This document shows positions 8,029-16,395 of a stretch of DNA of 64,000 nt, in pieces; the first letter of the stretch is position 1, and the number at the start of each line of letters is the position of its first letter. This stretch comes from Streptomyces sp. NBC_00094 (lineage in GTDB: Bacteria > Actinomycetota > Actinomycetes > Streptomycetales > Streptomycetaceae): assembly GCF_026343125.1 (NCBI RefSeq), contig NZ_JAPEMB010000001.1, positions 6,267,501 through 6,331,500 of the forward strand, in the 5' to 3' direction. A program made the position numbers and the translations under genes. The notes under the pieces are model-generated. The model saw only the letters and a list, made by a program, of their open reading frames with translations, was not told the DNA's origin and searched no databases.

Positions 8029-8856
8029 ATGAGCCCCTTTACCGGATCCGCGACCCGCACCGAACGCTGGCGGCACCTGCGCCTCGATCTCGACGAGGGC
8101 GTCGCCACCGTGACCCTCGCGCGCCCCGCGAAGCTCAACGCCCTCACCTTCGGCGCCTACGCCGACCTGCGCGACCTGCTCGCCGAGCTCTCCCGCGAGC
8201 GGACCGTCCGCGCGCTCGTCCTCGGCGGGGAGGGGCGCGGCTTCTGTTCGGGCGGAGACGTCGACGAGATCATCGGCGCCACGCTCGACCTCGACACCGC
8301 GCGGATCCTCGACTTCAACCGGATGACCGGCCAGGTCGTCCGGGCGCTCCGCGAGTGCCCGTTCCCGGTCGTCGCCGCCCTCCACGGCGTCGCGGCGGGC
8401 GCCGGGGCGGTCCTGGCCCTCGCCGCCGACTTCCGGGTCGCGGACCCCACGACCCGCTTCGCGTTCCTCTTCACCAGGGTGGGCCTGTCCGGCGGCGACA
8501 TGGGTGCGGCCTATCTGCTGCCCCGGGTCGTCGGCCTCGGTCACGCCACCCGGCTCCTCATGCTCGGCGAGCCCGTCCGGGCCGACGAGGCGGAGCGCAT
8601 CGGCCTGCTGAGCGAACTGACGGAGGAGGGTGCCGCCGACACCCGCGCCGCCGCCCTCGCCCGCCGCCTCGCGGACGGCCCCGCGCTCGCGCTCGCCCAG
8701 ACGAAGGCCCTGCTCACGGCGGAGCTGGACATGCCGCTCGCCGCGGCGATCGAGATGGACGCGGCGACGCAGGCCCTCCTGATGCACGGCGAGGACTACG
8801 CCGAGTTCCACGCGGCCTTCACGGAGAAGCGCCCCCCGGCATGGCAGGGCCGCTAG
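8029..8856 (+). CDS. Enoyl-CoA hydratase/isomerase family protein (aryl-CoA catabolic island)
   Basis: A 275-aa crotonase-fold protein. The oxyanion-hole segments LGGEGRGFCSGGDVDEI and FPVVAALHGVAAGAGAVLALAADFR are clear, followed by FTRVGLSGGDMGAAYLLPRVVG. The start follows GGAGGCCGTTCCGG, which contains a good ribosome site. Its stop overlaps or abuts the next gene, the fused monooxygenase/reductase, so the two are co-transcribed. In 2-aminobenzoyl-CoA pathways a hydratase of this family acts after ring reduction; that role is inferred from neighbours, and the exact substrate is unknown. Confidence 0.85.
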   Translation: MSPFTGSATRTERWRHLRLDLDEGVATVTLARPAKLNALTFGAYADLRDLLAELSRERTVRALVLGGEGRGFCSGGDVDEIIGATLDLDTARILDFNRMTGQVVRALRECPFPVVAALHGVAAGAGAVLALAADFRVADPTTRFAFLFTRVGLSGGDMGAAYLLPRVVGLGHATRLLMLGEPVRADEAERIGLLSELTEEGAADTRAAALARRLADGPALALAQTKALLTAELDMPLAAAIEMDAATQALLMHGEDYAEFHAAFTEKRPPAWQGR

Positions 8857-8858
8857 CG

Positions 8859-11249
8859 ATGACGGCCGCCGCCACGGCAGGACGACCGCAGACCACCGGG
8901 CCGCTCCCGCCGACGGGACCGCCGCCGGCCGAGCCGCCGCGGGGGCCACTCCAGGCGGCCGAGCCGCTGCCGACCCCAGGACCGCCCCCTCCCTCCCTCC
9001 CCCCACCCCTGCGGATCGCCGTCATCGGCGGCGGCCCCGGTGGGCTCTACGCCGCCGCGCTCCTCAAGCGGCTCGACCCGTCCCGTGAGGTCACCGTCTG
9101 GGAGCGGAACGCGCCCTCCGACACCTTCGGCTTCGGTGTCGTCCTCTCCGATGAGACCCTCGGCGGCATCCGGGACGCCGACCCCGCCGTGTACGAGGCG
9201 CTCCGCCGCGAACTCGTCCGCTGGGACGACATCGACGTCGTCCACCGGGGCCACCGCACCACCTCCACGGGCCACGGCTTCGCCGCCCTCGGCCGCCGCC
9301 GCCTCCTGGAGCTCCTGCACACCCGCTGCGCCGAGCTCGGCGTACGGCTCCGCTTCCGCACCGAGGCCCCGCCCGCCGCCGAGCTCGCCGCGACCCACGA
9401 TCTCGTCGTCGCCGCCGACGGCGTCCACAGCCGCACCCGCGAGGCCCACGCCCGGCACTTCCGCCCCCGGATCACGACCCACCGCTGCCGCTACATCTGG
9501 CTCGCCGCCGACTTCCCCTTCGACGCCTTCCGCTTCGAGATCGCGGAGACCGAGCACGGTGTGATGCAGCTCCACGCCTACCCCTTCTCCTCGGATTCCT
9601 CCACCGTCATCGTCGAGATGCGCGAGGAGGTGTGGCGGGCCGCCGGGTTCGACGAACTCGACGAGGCCGAGTCCACCGCCCGCTGCGCCAAGATCTTCGC
9701 CGAGGCGCTCGGCGGCCGGGAGCTGCGCTCCCACCGCTCCGCCTGGACCGCGTTCCGTACGGTCGTCAACGCGCGCTGGTCGTACGGCAACACGGTCCTC
9801 ATCGGCGACGCCGCCCACACCGCCCACTTCTCCATCGGCTCCGGCACCAAGCTGGCCGTCGAGGACGCCCTCGCGCTCGCCGGCCGCCTCGACGAACACG
9901 CCACCCTCGCCGAGGCGTTGACCGCCTACGAGGCCGAGCGTCGCCCCGTCGTCGAATCCACCCAGCGGGCCGCCGCCGCCAGCCTCCACTGGTTCGAGGA
10001 GCTCGCCGACCGCGTCGACCGCCCGCCCCGCCGCTTCGCCTTCGACCTCCTCACCCGCAGCCGCCGCGTCACCCACGCCAACCTGCGGCTGCGCGACCCG
10101 GCGTTCACGGCCACCGTGGAACGCGACTTCGGCTGCCCGCCCGGCGTCCCGCCCATGTTCACCCCGTTCCGGCTGCGCGGCCTGACCCTCCGCAACCGGA
10201 TCGTCGTCTCACCCATGGACATGTACGTCGCCGAGGACGGCGTCCCCGGCGACTTCCACCTCGTCCACCTGGGCGCCAGGGCCCTCGGCGGCGCCGGACT
10301 CGTCATGACCGAGATGGTCTGCGTGAGCCCCGAGGGCCGCATCACCCCCGGCTGCACGGGCCTGTGGACCGACGAACAGGCCGACGCCTGGGCCCGGATC
10401 ACCGCCTTCGTCCACACCCGGGCCCCGGGGACGGCGCTCGGCGTCCAACTCGGCCACTCCGGCCGCAAGGGCTCCACCCGGCGCATGTGGGAGGGCATCG
10501 ACCAGCCCCTGCCCGAGGGCAACTGGCCGCTCGTCGCCGCCTCGCCCCTCCCGTACCGGGCGGGCGTCAACCAGACCCCCCACGCCCTCGACCGCGCCGG
10601 ACTCGCCGCCGTACGCGAGGAGTTCACGTCCGCCGCCCGGCGGGCCGCCCGCAGCGGCTTCGACCTGCTCGAACTGCACGCCGCCCACGGGTACCTGCTC
10701 TCCGGCTTCCTCTCCCCGCTCACCAACCACCGCACCGACGCCTACGGGGGCGACGTCGACGGCCGGCTCCGTTTCCCGCTCGAAGTCTTCGACGCCGTAC
10801 GGGAGGTGTGGCCCGACGAGCGCCCCCTCACCGTCCGCGTCTCCGCCACCGACTGGGCCGACGGCGGCACGAGCCCCGAGGACGCCCTCGCGGTCGCCCG
10901 TGCCTTCGCCGCCCATGGAGCCGACGCGATCGACGTCTCCACCGGCCAGGTCGTCCCCGAAGAGCGCCCCGAGTACGGCCGCTCGTACCAGACCCCGTAC
11001 GCCGACCGGATACGCGGCGCGGTCGGCGTCCCCGTCGTCGCCGTCGGCGCGATCTCCTCCTGGGACGACGTCAACTCCCTGCTCCTGGCGGGCCGCGCCG
11101 ACCTCTGCGCCCTCGCCCGCCCGCACCTCTACGACCCGCACTGGACCCTCCACGCGGCGGCCGAACAGGGCTACGAGGGCCCGGCCGCACCCTGGCCCGC
11201 CCCGTACCGCGCGGGCAGCCGCCCGCCCCCGACGGGCCGTCGCGAGTAG
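8859..11249 (+). CDS. Bifunctional FAD monooxygenase / old-yellow-enzyme reductase (2-aminobenzoyl-CoA monooxygenase/reductase type)
   Basis: A fusion of about 796 aa. After a Pro-rich leader of ~50 residues comes a p-hydroxybenzoate-hydroxylase-type domain with VIGGGPGGLYAAALLKRLD and the FAD motif GDAAHTAHFSIGSGTKLAVEDA. From about residue 433 (MFTPFRLRGLTLRNRIVVSP) an old-yellow-enzyme barrel follows, with ELHAAHGYLLSGFLSPLTNHR. This architecture is that of anthraniloyl-CoA monooxygenase/reductase and of the salicylyl-CoA 5-hydroxylase relatives. It hydroxylates and reduces the aromatic ring of an aryl-CoA. ATG 8859 was chosen because it lies just after the preceding stop; ATG 8841 would overlap it. 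Substrate is inferred. Confidence 0.85.
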   Translation: MTAAATAGRPQTTGPLPPTGPPPAEPPRGPLQAAEPLPTPGPPPPSLPPPLRIAVIGGGPGGLYAAALLKRLDPSREVTVWERNAPSDTFGFGVVLSDETLGGIRDADPAVYEALRRELVRWDDIDVVHRGHRTTSTGHGFAALGRRRLLELLHTRCAELGVRLRFRTEAPPAAELAATHDLVVAADGVHSRTREAHARHFRPRITTHRCRYIWLAADFPFDAFRFEIAETEHGVMQLHAYPFSSDSSTVIVEMREEVWRAAGFDELDEAESTARCAKIFAEALGGRELRSHRSAWTAFRTVVNARWSYGNTVLIGDAAHTAHFSIGSGTKLAVEDALALAGRLDEHATLAEALTAYEAERRPVVESTQRAAAASLHWFEELADRVDRPPRRFAFDLLTRSRRVTHANLRLRDPAFTATVERDFGCPPGVPPMFTPFRLRGLTLRNRIVVSPMDMYVAEDGVPGDFHLVHLGARALGGAGLVMTEMVCVSPEGRITPGCTGLWTDEQADAWARITAFVHTRAPGTALGVQLGHSGRKGSTRRMWEGIDQPLPEGNWPLVAASPLPYRAGVNQTPHALDRAGLAAVREEFTSAARRAARSGFDLLELHAAHGYLLSGFLSPLTNHRTDAYGGDVDGRLRFPLEVFDAVREVWPDERPLTVRVSATDWADGGTSPEDALAVARAFAAHGADAIDVSTGQVVPEERPEYGRSYQTPYADRIRGAVGVPVVAVGAISSWDDVNSLLLAGRADLCALARPHLYDPHWTLHAAAEQGYEGPAAPWPAPYRAGSRPPPTGRRE

Positions 11250-11334
11250 AGGGACCGGCCGCGTGGACGCTCGCGTATGCGGGTGTGACGCGGAACCATG
11301 TTCGCCGCCCCGGTCCCCCCACTTGAATGGGGAC

Positions 11335-11844
11335 ATGACACAGAACACGGGTGGGAAGCGTGCCGGGGCGGTCCTCGGCGCGGCGACGGTGACGACCGGA
11401 CTGCTGGCGGGGGTGTGGTTCGCGTACGTCTGCTCGGTCATGCCGGCGCTGGCGCGCAGCGACGACCGGGTCTTCGTCGAGGTGATGCGGAACATCAACG
11501 ACGTGATCCAGAACCCGGTCTTCTTCACGCCGTTCCTCGCCGCCCCGGTCCTCGCGGCGGTGGCAGCCTGGCAGCACCGCGCCACCCGGGCGCGGACCTG
11601 GACGATCGCCGCGGCCGTCCTCTGCGTGGCGGTCTTCCTGGTCACCTCGGCGGTGAACGTCCCCCTCAACGACGCCCTCGCGGCGACCCGCGACCCGGCC
11701 GCGGCCCGGGCCGCCTTCGAGGGCCCCTGGGTCGCGTGGAACCTGGTCCGCGCGATCCTCTCGACGGCGGGCCTCGCCTGCCTGCTGCGGGCGACGACGG
11801 TACGGAACCGGGCGCGGAACCAGGGTCTGTCGGACAGGCCTTAG
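11335..11844 (+). CDS. DUF1772-type integral membrane protein
   Basis: A 169-aa protein with four hydrophobic helices (AVLGAATVTTGLLAGVWFAY, PFLAAPVLAAVAAW, IAAAVLCVAVFLVTSAVNVPLN, WNLVRAILSTAGLACLL). The VNVPLND motif between helices three and four is typical of the DUF1772/anthrone-oxygenase-like family. The ATG follows AATGGGGAC. The distance of 85 bases from the monooxygenase allows co-transcription, but a catabolic role is not established. Its stop codon overlaps the stop of the convergent PaaX-type gene. Confidence 0.75.
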   Translation: MTQNTGGKRAGAVLGAATVTTGLLAGVWFAYVCSVMPALARSDDRVFVEVMRNINDVIQNPVFFTPFLAAPVLAAVAAWQHRATRARTWTIAAAVLCVAVFLVTSAVNVPLNDALAATRDPAAARAAFEGPWVAWNLVRAILSTAGLACLLRATTVRNRARNQGLSDRP

Positions 11845-12674
11845 GGGGTGTCCCCGCTCCCGGTGACGAACGGGCGGACGAAATCCGCTCCCCGGTCCCA
11901 CAGCAGTTCGTGCAGGGCCGCGAAGACCTCCGAGGAGCCCCGGCCGGGCCAGTCGTCGGGCAGCAGCTCCGCCGGCAGCACCGGGTCCGCGTACGGCAGG
12001 CGCCGCCAGGAGTCCAGGACGAGCAGGTACGCCCGGTAGGCGTCCTCCGCGCCGCCCGGCGCCGACCGCCAGGCGTGCAGCACCGGTTCGTGGACCGCCA
12101 GGAACTCCTCGTGCAGCCCCGCGATCGCCGGCAGGTCCCACCAGCGGGCCACCGCCTCGGCCGTCGCCGCGTACCCCAGGTGCTCGCCCCGGAAGAGGTC
12201 CACGTAGGGGGAGAGTTCCAGCCGCTCCAGGGTGTTCCGGGTCTCCTCGTACAGCCGGGCGGGCGCGATCCAGACGCCCGGCGCCGCCGTGCCGAAGCCG
12301 AGCCGGGCGAGCCGCGAGCGCAGCAGGTGCCGCTTGTGGCGCTCGGCCTCGGGGACCGAGAAGACGGCGAGGACCCAGCCCTCGGAGAGCTTCGGCTCCG
12401 TACGGGCGTAGATCCGGCGGTCGCCGTCGTCGAGGAGCCGGCGGGCGTCCTCCGACAGGGCGTACCCGGCGGCCCCGTCGGCCGTCCGGCGCGGCAGCAG
12501 CAGCCCGCGCCGCTTCAGCCGCGACACCGAGGACCGCACCGAGGGCGGGTCCACGCCGAGCACCCCGAGCAGCCGGATGAGCGCGGCCACCGGCATCGGG
12601 GAGTCGTCGGGCGCACGGCCGTACGCGCCGTACAGGGAGACGATCAGGGAACGGGGAGTGTGCTGCTCGGCCAC
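11841..12674 (-). CDS. PaaX-family transcriptional repressor
   Basis: A 277-aa protein with an N-terminal winged helix (about residues 8-80: SLIVSLYGAYGR through PPSVRSSVSRLKRRGLL) and the PaaX C-terminal region (WVLAVFSVPEAER, RLGFGTAAPGVWIAP, YRAYLLVLDSWRRLPYADPVLPAELLPDDWPG). PaaX proteins repress aryl-CoA catabolic operons and release DNA on binding an aryl-CoA thioester. It starts at a GTG 42 bases after the aryl-CoA ligase stop on the same strand, so it probably shares the ligase promoter and represses itself. It ends in the sequence ACCCCCTAA shared with other gene ends here. Confidence 0.88.
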   Translation of the reverse strand: MAEQHTPRSLIVSLYGAYGRAPDDSPMPVAALIRLLGVLGVDPPSVRSSVSRLKRRGLLLPRRTADGAAGYALSEDARRLLDDGDRRIYARTEPKLSEGWVLAVFSVPEAERHKRHLLRSRLARLGFGTAAPGVWIAPARLYEETRNTLERLELSPYVDLFRGEHLGYAATAEAVARWWDLPAIAGLHEEFLAVHEPVLHAWRSAPGGAEDAYRAYLLVLDSWRRLPYADPVLPAELLPDDWPGRGSSEVFAALHELLWDRGADFVRPFVTGSGDTP

Positions 12675-12716
12675 GTGATCACTTTAGGGGGTGGGACGGA
12701 CGGGCCCGGCGCCGGA

Positions 12717-14339
12717 TCAGGACGGGTCGCGCAGTCGGAAGCGCTGGAGCTTGCCGGTCGCGGTGCGCGGCAGGGCGTCCAGGAAGACGATCCGGCGGGG
12801 CGACTTGTACGGGGCGAGGCGGGCGCGGACGAAGGCCCGTAGGGCGGCGGCCGTGACGGAGTCGTGCGGCACCCCCTCCCGTACCACCGCGTACGCCACG
12901 ACGATCTGCCCGCGCAGCTCGTCGGGGCGGCCGACGACCGCCGTCTCGACCACGTCCGGGTGGTCGAGGAGCACCTCCTCGACCTGGGGTCCCGCGATGT
13001 TGTACCCCGCCGAGATGATCATGTCGTCGGCCCGTGAGACGTAGCGGAACCAGCCGTCGGGCCGTCGGACGTACGTGTCGCCCGTGACGTTCCAGCCGTC
13101 CCGTACGTACTCGGCCTGGCGCGGATCGGCCAGATAGCGGCAGCCGACCGGGCCGCGCACGGCGAGCAGCCCCTCCTCGCCGTCCGGGACGTCCCGCCCC
13201 TCGTGGTCGACGATCCGGGCCTGCCAGCCGGGGACCGGGCGGCCGGTGGTGCCGGGGCGGATGTCGCCGTCGGCGGCGGAGATGAAGATGTGCAGGAGCT
13301 CGGTGGCGCCGATGCCGTTGATGAGGCGCAGGCCCGTCCGGCCGTACCAGGCCGACCAGGTGGCCTCCGGCAGGTTCTCGCCGGCGGAGACGCAGCGCCG
13401 CAGCGAGCTCACGTCGGGGGCGGTGCCGCCGGCCAGCTCGTCGAGCATCACGCGGTAGGCGGTCGGGGCGGTGAAGAGCACCGAGATCCGGTGCCGCTCG
13501 ATGGCCGCGAGCAGCTGCTTGGGCCCGGCCTGTTCGAGCAGGACCGCGCTCGCCCCGGCCCGCAGGGGGAAGACGACGAGCCCGCCGAGGCCGAACGTGA
13601 AGGCGAGTGGCGGCGAACCGGCGAAGACGTCGTCGGGCAGCGGGCGCAGGACGTGCGCGGAGAAGGTGTCGGCGACGGCGAGGACGTCCCGGTGGAAGTG
13701 GACGCAGCCCTTGGGCCGTCCGGTGGTTCCGGAGGTGAAGGCGATCAGGGCCACGTCGTCGGCGGCGGTCGCCACCGCCTCGTACCGGTCGGGGTGGTGG
13801 GCGGCGAGCGCCAGCAGGTCGTCCGGTCCCTCCCCGCCGAAGGGGGTGACGCGGAGGCCCGGGATCCGGGCGGCGAGGAGCTCGTCGAGGACGCGGGCGT
13901 CGCAGAGCGCGTGGGTGCAGCCGGCCGCGTCCGCCATCACGGCCAGCTCGGGGGCGCGCTGCTGGGCGAGGACGGTGACGGCGACGGCACCGGCCTTCAT
14001 CACGGCGAGCCAGCAGGCGGCGAGCCAGGGGGTGGTGGGGCCGCGCAGGAGTACCCGGTTGCCGGGCCGGACCCGTAGGTCGGAGGTGAGGACATGGGCG
14101 ATCCGGTCGACGCGGTCGCGGAGCTCTCCGTAGCTCCAGACCGTGCCCTCGCCGTCGTGGAAGGCGGGTCGGTCCGCGCCGAATCGTTCCGCCGTACGGT
14201 CGAGGAGTTCGGCCCCGCAGTTGAGCCGGTCGGGGTAGGCGAGCTCCGGCAGGTCGAAGAGGAGATGCGGCCACCGCTCCGGCGGGGGCAGCCGGTCGCG
14301 GGTGAAGGTGTCGAGGTGGGCCGAGGGTGTCAGCTCCAT
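12717..14339 (-). CDS. Aryl-CoA ligase (2-aminobenzoate-CoA ligase type)
   Basis: A 540-aa ANL-superfamily adenylate-forming enzyme. The P-loop AFTSGTTGRPKGCVHFH, the A5 region NGIGATELLHIF, the hinge RADDMIISAGYNI and the C-terminal catalytic lysine in TATGKLQRFRL are present. HFHRDVLAVADTFSAHVL is typical of benzoate/2-aminobenzoate-CoA ligases, and the neighbouring fused monooxygenase/reductase supports that substrate group. It would start the pathway by making the CoA thioester. It is divergent from the acyl-CoA dehydrogenase gene, and its promoter carries the shared palindrome. Exact substrate (anthranilate, salicylate, benzoate) is not proven. Confidence 0.85.
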   Translation of the reverse strand: MELTPSAHLDTFTRDRLPPPERWPHLLFDLPELAYPDRLNCGAELLDRTAERFGADRPAFHDGEGTVWSYGELRDRVDRIAHVLTSDLRVRPGNRVLLRGPTTPWLAACWLAVMKAGAVAVTVLAQQRAPELAVMADAAGCTHALCDARVLDELLAARIPGLRVTPFGGEGPDDLLALAAHHPDRYEAVATAADDVALIAFTSGTTGRPKGCVHFHRDVLAVADTFSAHVLRPLPDDVFAGSPPLAFTFGLGGLVVFPLRAGASAVLLEQAGPKQLLAAIERHRISVLFTAPTAYRVMLDELAGGTAPDVSSLRRCVSAGENLPEATWSAWYGRTGLRLINGIGATELLHIFISAADGDIRPGTTGRPVPGWQARIVDHEGRDVPDGEEGLLAVRGPVGCRYLADPRQAEYVRDGWNVTGDTYVRRPDGWFRYVSRADDMIISAGYNIAGPQVEEVLLDHPDVVETAVVGRPDELRGQIVVAYAVVREGVPHDSVTAAALRAFVRARLAPYKSPRRIVFLDALPRTATGKLQRFRLRDPS

Positions 14340-14378
14340 GAGTCCGTCCCCCTGTCGTGGTGGGGTCGCTCAACGCTC

Positions 14379-14409
14379 CACGAGCGTATCGTGTTGGTGA
14401 CGACAGTCA
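14379..14409. promoter_or_regulatory. Inverted repeats before the aryl-CoA ligase, sharing the TGACGACAGTCA core
   Basis: CACGA-N5-TCGTG (14379-14393) is followed by the 12-mer TGACGACAGTCA (14398-14409). The 12-mer is identical to that at 7973-7984 before the enoyl-CoA hydratase. Both sites lie 40-70 bases before the first gene of an aryl-CoA operon. This is a candidate operator for the PaaX-type protein encoded in the same operon. Confidence 0.6.
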
Positions 14410-14470
14410 ACGGTTCGCGACAAGGGCGCCGGGCGGTGCAGGCATGAGGGAGCCGCAGGGCGCAGGGACC

Positions 14471-14686
14471 AGGGCGCCGGACAGCGCCGACGCCAGGGCG
14501 CCGGACGGCACCGACGCCAGGGCGCCGGACGGCACCGACGCCAGGGCGCCGGACGGCACCGACGCCAGGGCGCCGGACGGCACCGACGCCAGGGCGCCGG
14601 ACGGCACCGATGCCAGGGCGCCGGACGGCACCGATGCCAGGGCGCCGGACGGCACCGATGCCAGGGCGCCGGACGGCGCAGTGACC
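14471..14686. repeat. 24-bp minisatellite, nine units, in the 5' leader of the acyl-CoA dehydrogenase gene
   Basis: Nine tandem 24-bp units based on AGGGCGCCGGACGGCACCGA plus CGCC. Seven are essentially identical, apart from a C-to-T change in the later copies, and the first and last are divergent. The period is a multiple of three, so open frames run through it on both strands, but the dehydrogenase frame is stopped by a TGA at its 3' edge. The array ends about 30 bases before the dehydrogenase ATG. Related degenerate units (AGGGCGCCGCAGGGCGCCGG) flank it. Confidence 0.92.
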
Positions 14687-14717
14687 AGGGCGCCGCAGGG
14701 CGCCGGAGAGGGCCCAC

Positions 14718-15866
14718 ATGCCCGCATTCTCGCTCGATCCGGCACAGATCACCTGGTGTGCGGAGCTTCGTGCCCTCGCCGCCGACCGTCTCGCGCCCCT
14801 CGCCGCCAAGGGTGAGCCCGGCCGCGTCAACCGCCCCCTGGTCGCCGCCCTCGGCGAGCTCGGCCTCCTCGCCCGCCTCTTCGACGCCGGCGCGTTCGAC
14901 CTCTGCCTCCTGCGCGAGTCCCTCGCCCAGGTCTGCACCGAGGCCGAGACCGCCCTCGCCCTCCAGGGCCTCGGCACCCACCCCGTCGCCGCCTTCGGCA
15001 CCCCCGCGCAGCGCGCCCGCTGGCTCCCCGAGGCCACTGCCGGACGGGCCGTCGCCGCCTTCGCGCTCTCCGAGCCCGGCGCGGGCTCCGACGCCGCCGC
15101 CCTCGCCCTCGACGCCGTCCCCGACGGCCACGGCGGCTGGCGCCTGCACGGCGAGAAACGGTGGATCTCCAACGCGCCCGAGGCCGACTTCGCCACCGTC
15201 TTCGCCCGCACCACCCGGGGCGCGGGATCCCGGGGAGTCACCGCCTTCCTCGTCCCCGCCGACCGCCCCGGACTCGGCGGCGAACCCCTCGACATGCTCT
15301 CCCCGCACGCCCTCGGCACCCTCACCTTCGACGGCGTCCCCGTCGGCCCCGAGGACCTGCTCGGCGAACCGGACCGGGGCTTCCACGTCGCCATGAACAC
15401 CCTCAACCTCTTCCGGCCCAGCGTCGGAGCCTTCGCCGTCGGCATGGCCCAGGCCGCCCTGGACGCCGCCGTCGCCCACACCGCCGCCCGCCCCGCCTTC
15501 GGTGGCGTCCTCGCCGACCTCCAGGCCGTCTCCCACCGGATCGCCGAGATGGCCACCCGCACGGAGGCCGCCCGCCTCCTCGTCTACGCGGCGGCCACCG
15601 CGTACGACAGCGGCGACCCGGACGTCCCCCGGCGCTCCGCCATGGCGAAACTCCTCGCCACCGAGACCGCGCAGTACGTCGTCGACGCGGCCGTCCAGGT
15701 GCACGGCGCCGCCGCCCTGCAACGCGGCCACCTCCTGGAACACCTCTACCGCGAGGTGCGCGCGCCCCGGATCTACGAGGGGGCCACGGAGGTCCAGCGC
15801 GCGATCATCGCCAAGGAGCTGTACGCGGCGCACGCGAGGCGTCCCGAGGAGGCGGTTTCCGCATGA
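14718..15866 (+). CDS. Acyl-CoA dehydrogenase family protein
   Basis: A 382-aa flavoprotein with the standard family order: an N-terminal helical domain, the FAD-binding FALSEPGAGSDAAALALDA, EKRWISNAPEADF, and the C-terminal LYREVRAPRIYEGATEVQRAII, whose Glu is in the usual catalytic-base position. The ATG follows GGAGAGG with good spacing, which settles the start after the minisatellite. It overlaps the RidA gene by 4 bases. It probably oxidises a CoA intermediate downstream of ring cleavage or reduction in the aryl-CoA island (inferred from context). Confidence 0.88.
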   Translation: MPAFSLDPAQITWCAELRALAADRLAPLAAKGEPGRVNRPLVAALGELGLLARLFDAGAFDLCLLRESLAQVCTEAETALALQGLGTHPVAAFGTPAQRARWLPEATAGRAVAAFALSEPGAGSDAAALALDAVPDGHGGWRLHGEKRWISNAPEADFATVFARTTRGAGSRGVTAFLVPADRPGLGGEPLDMLSPHALGTLTFDGVPVGPEDLLGEPDRGFHVAMNTLNLFRPSVGAFAVGMAQAALDAAVAHTAARPAFGGVLADLQAVSHRIAEMATRTEAARLLVYAAATAYDSGDPDVPRRSAMAKLLATETAQYVVDAAVQVHGAAALQRGHLLEHLYREVRAPRIYEGATEVQRAIIAKELYAAHARRPEEAVSA

Positions 15867-16276
15867 GCCTCCACCGCCACAACCCGGCCGAACTCGCCCC
15901 GCCCACCGGCTTCTCCCACGCCGTCACCGCCACCGGAACCCGCCTGGTCTTCCTCGCGGGCCAGACCGCGCTCGACACCGAGGGGAAGGTCGTGGGGGAC
16001 ACCCTCACCGAGCAGTTCGCCACCGCCCTCGGCAATCTCCTCACCGCCCTGCGGCACGCCGGCGGCACCCCCGCCGACCTCGCGCGCGTCACCGTCTACA
16101 CCACCGACGTCGACGACTACCGCGCCCACGCCGCCGAACTCGGCCGGATCTGGCGGCGGTTGGCGGGCCGCGACTATCCGGCGATGGCCGTGATCGGAGT
16201 CGTACGCCTCTGGGACGAACAGGCGCGGGTGGAATTGGACGGCTTCGCCGTCCTGGACGATCCCGCCCCCGCCTGA
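15863..16276 (+). CDS. RidA/YjgF-family protein
   Basis: A 137-aa protein of the Rid family, with VFLAGQTALDTEGKVVGDT near the N-terminus and the family core AALGNLLTALRHAGGTPADLARVTVYTTD. Rid proteins hydrolyse reactive enamines/imines. That chemistry would fit an amino-substituted aryl-CoA pathway, where ring reduction yields enamine-type intermediates. The ATGA overlap with the dehydrogenase gene indicates translational coupling. The canonical RidA arginine is not obvious (VIGVVRLWDEQARVELDGFAV ends the domain), so it may be a Rid subfamily with a different activity. Confidence 0.8.
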   Translation: MSLHRHNPAELAPPTGFSHAVTATGTRLVFLAGQTALDTEGKVVGDTLTEQFATALGNLLTALRHAGGTPADLARVTVYTTDVDDYRAHAAELGRIWRRLAGRDYPAMAVIGVVRLWDEQARVELDGFAVLDDPAPA

Positions 16277-16395
16277 CCGGCCGGCGGAGCCGCCGTTGAT
16301 CAACTGGTCACCCATCCGGCCCTGGCTTAGTGTCGAAAGGTGGACCGACCGGCCCACGGCTCCTTCCGGTAGGACGCGATGCGTCATGAGTAGCC

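Noticed and set aside
14471..14686. CRISPR array
   Set aside because: The repeats are directly adjacent with no unique spacers, so it is a tandem minisatellite.
14407..14745. 112-codon minus-strand frame made of Ser-Val-Pro-Ser-Gly-Ala-Leu-Ala repeats
   Set aside because: Purely the minisatellite read in one frame; no start context, no non-repeat domain.
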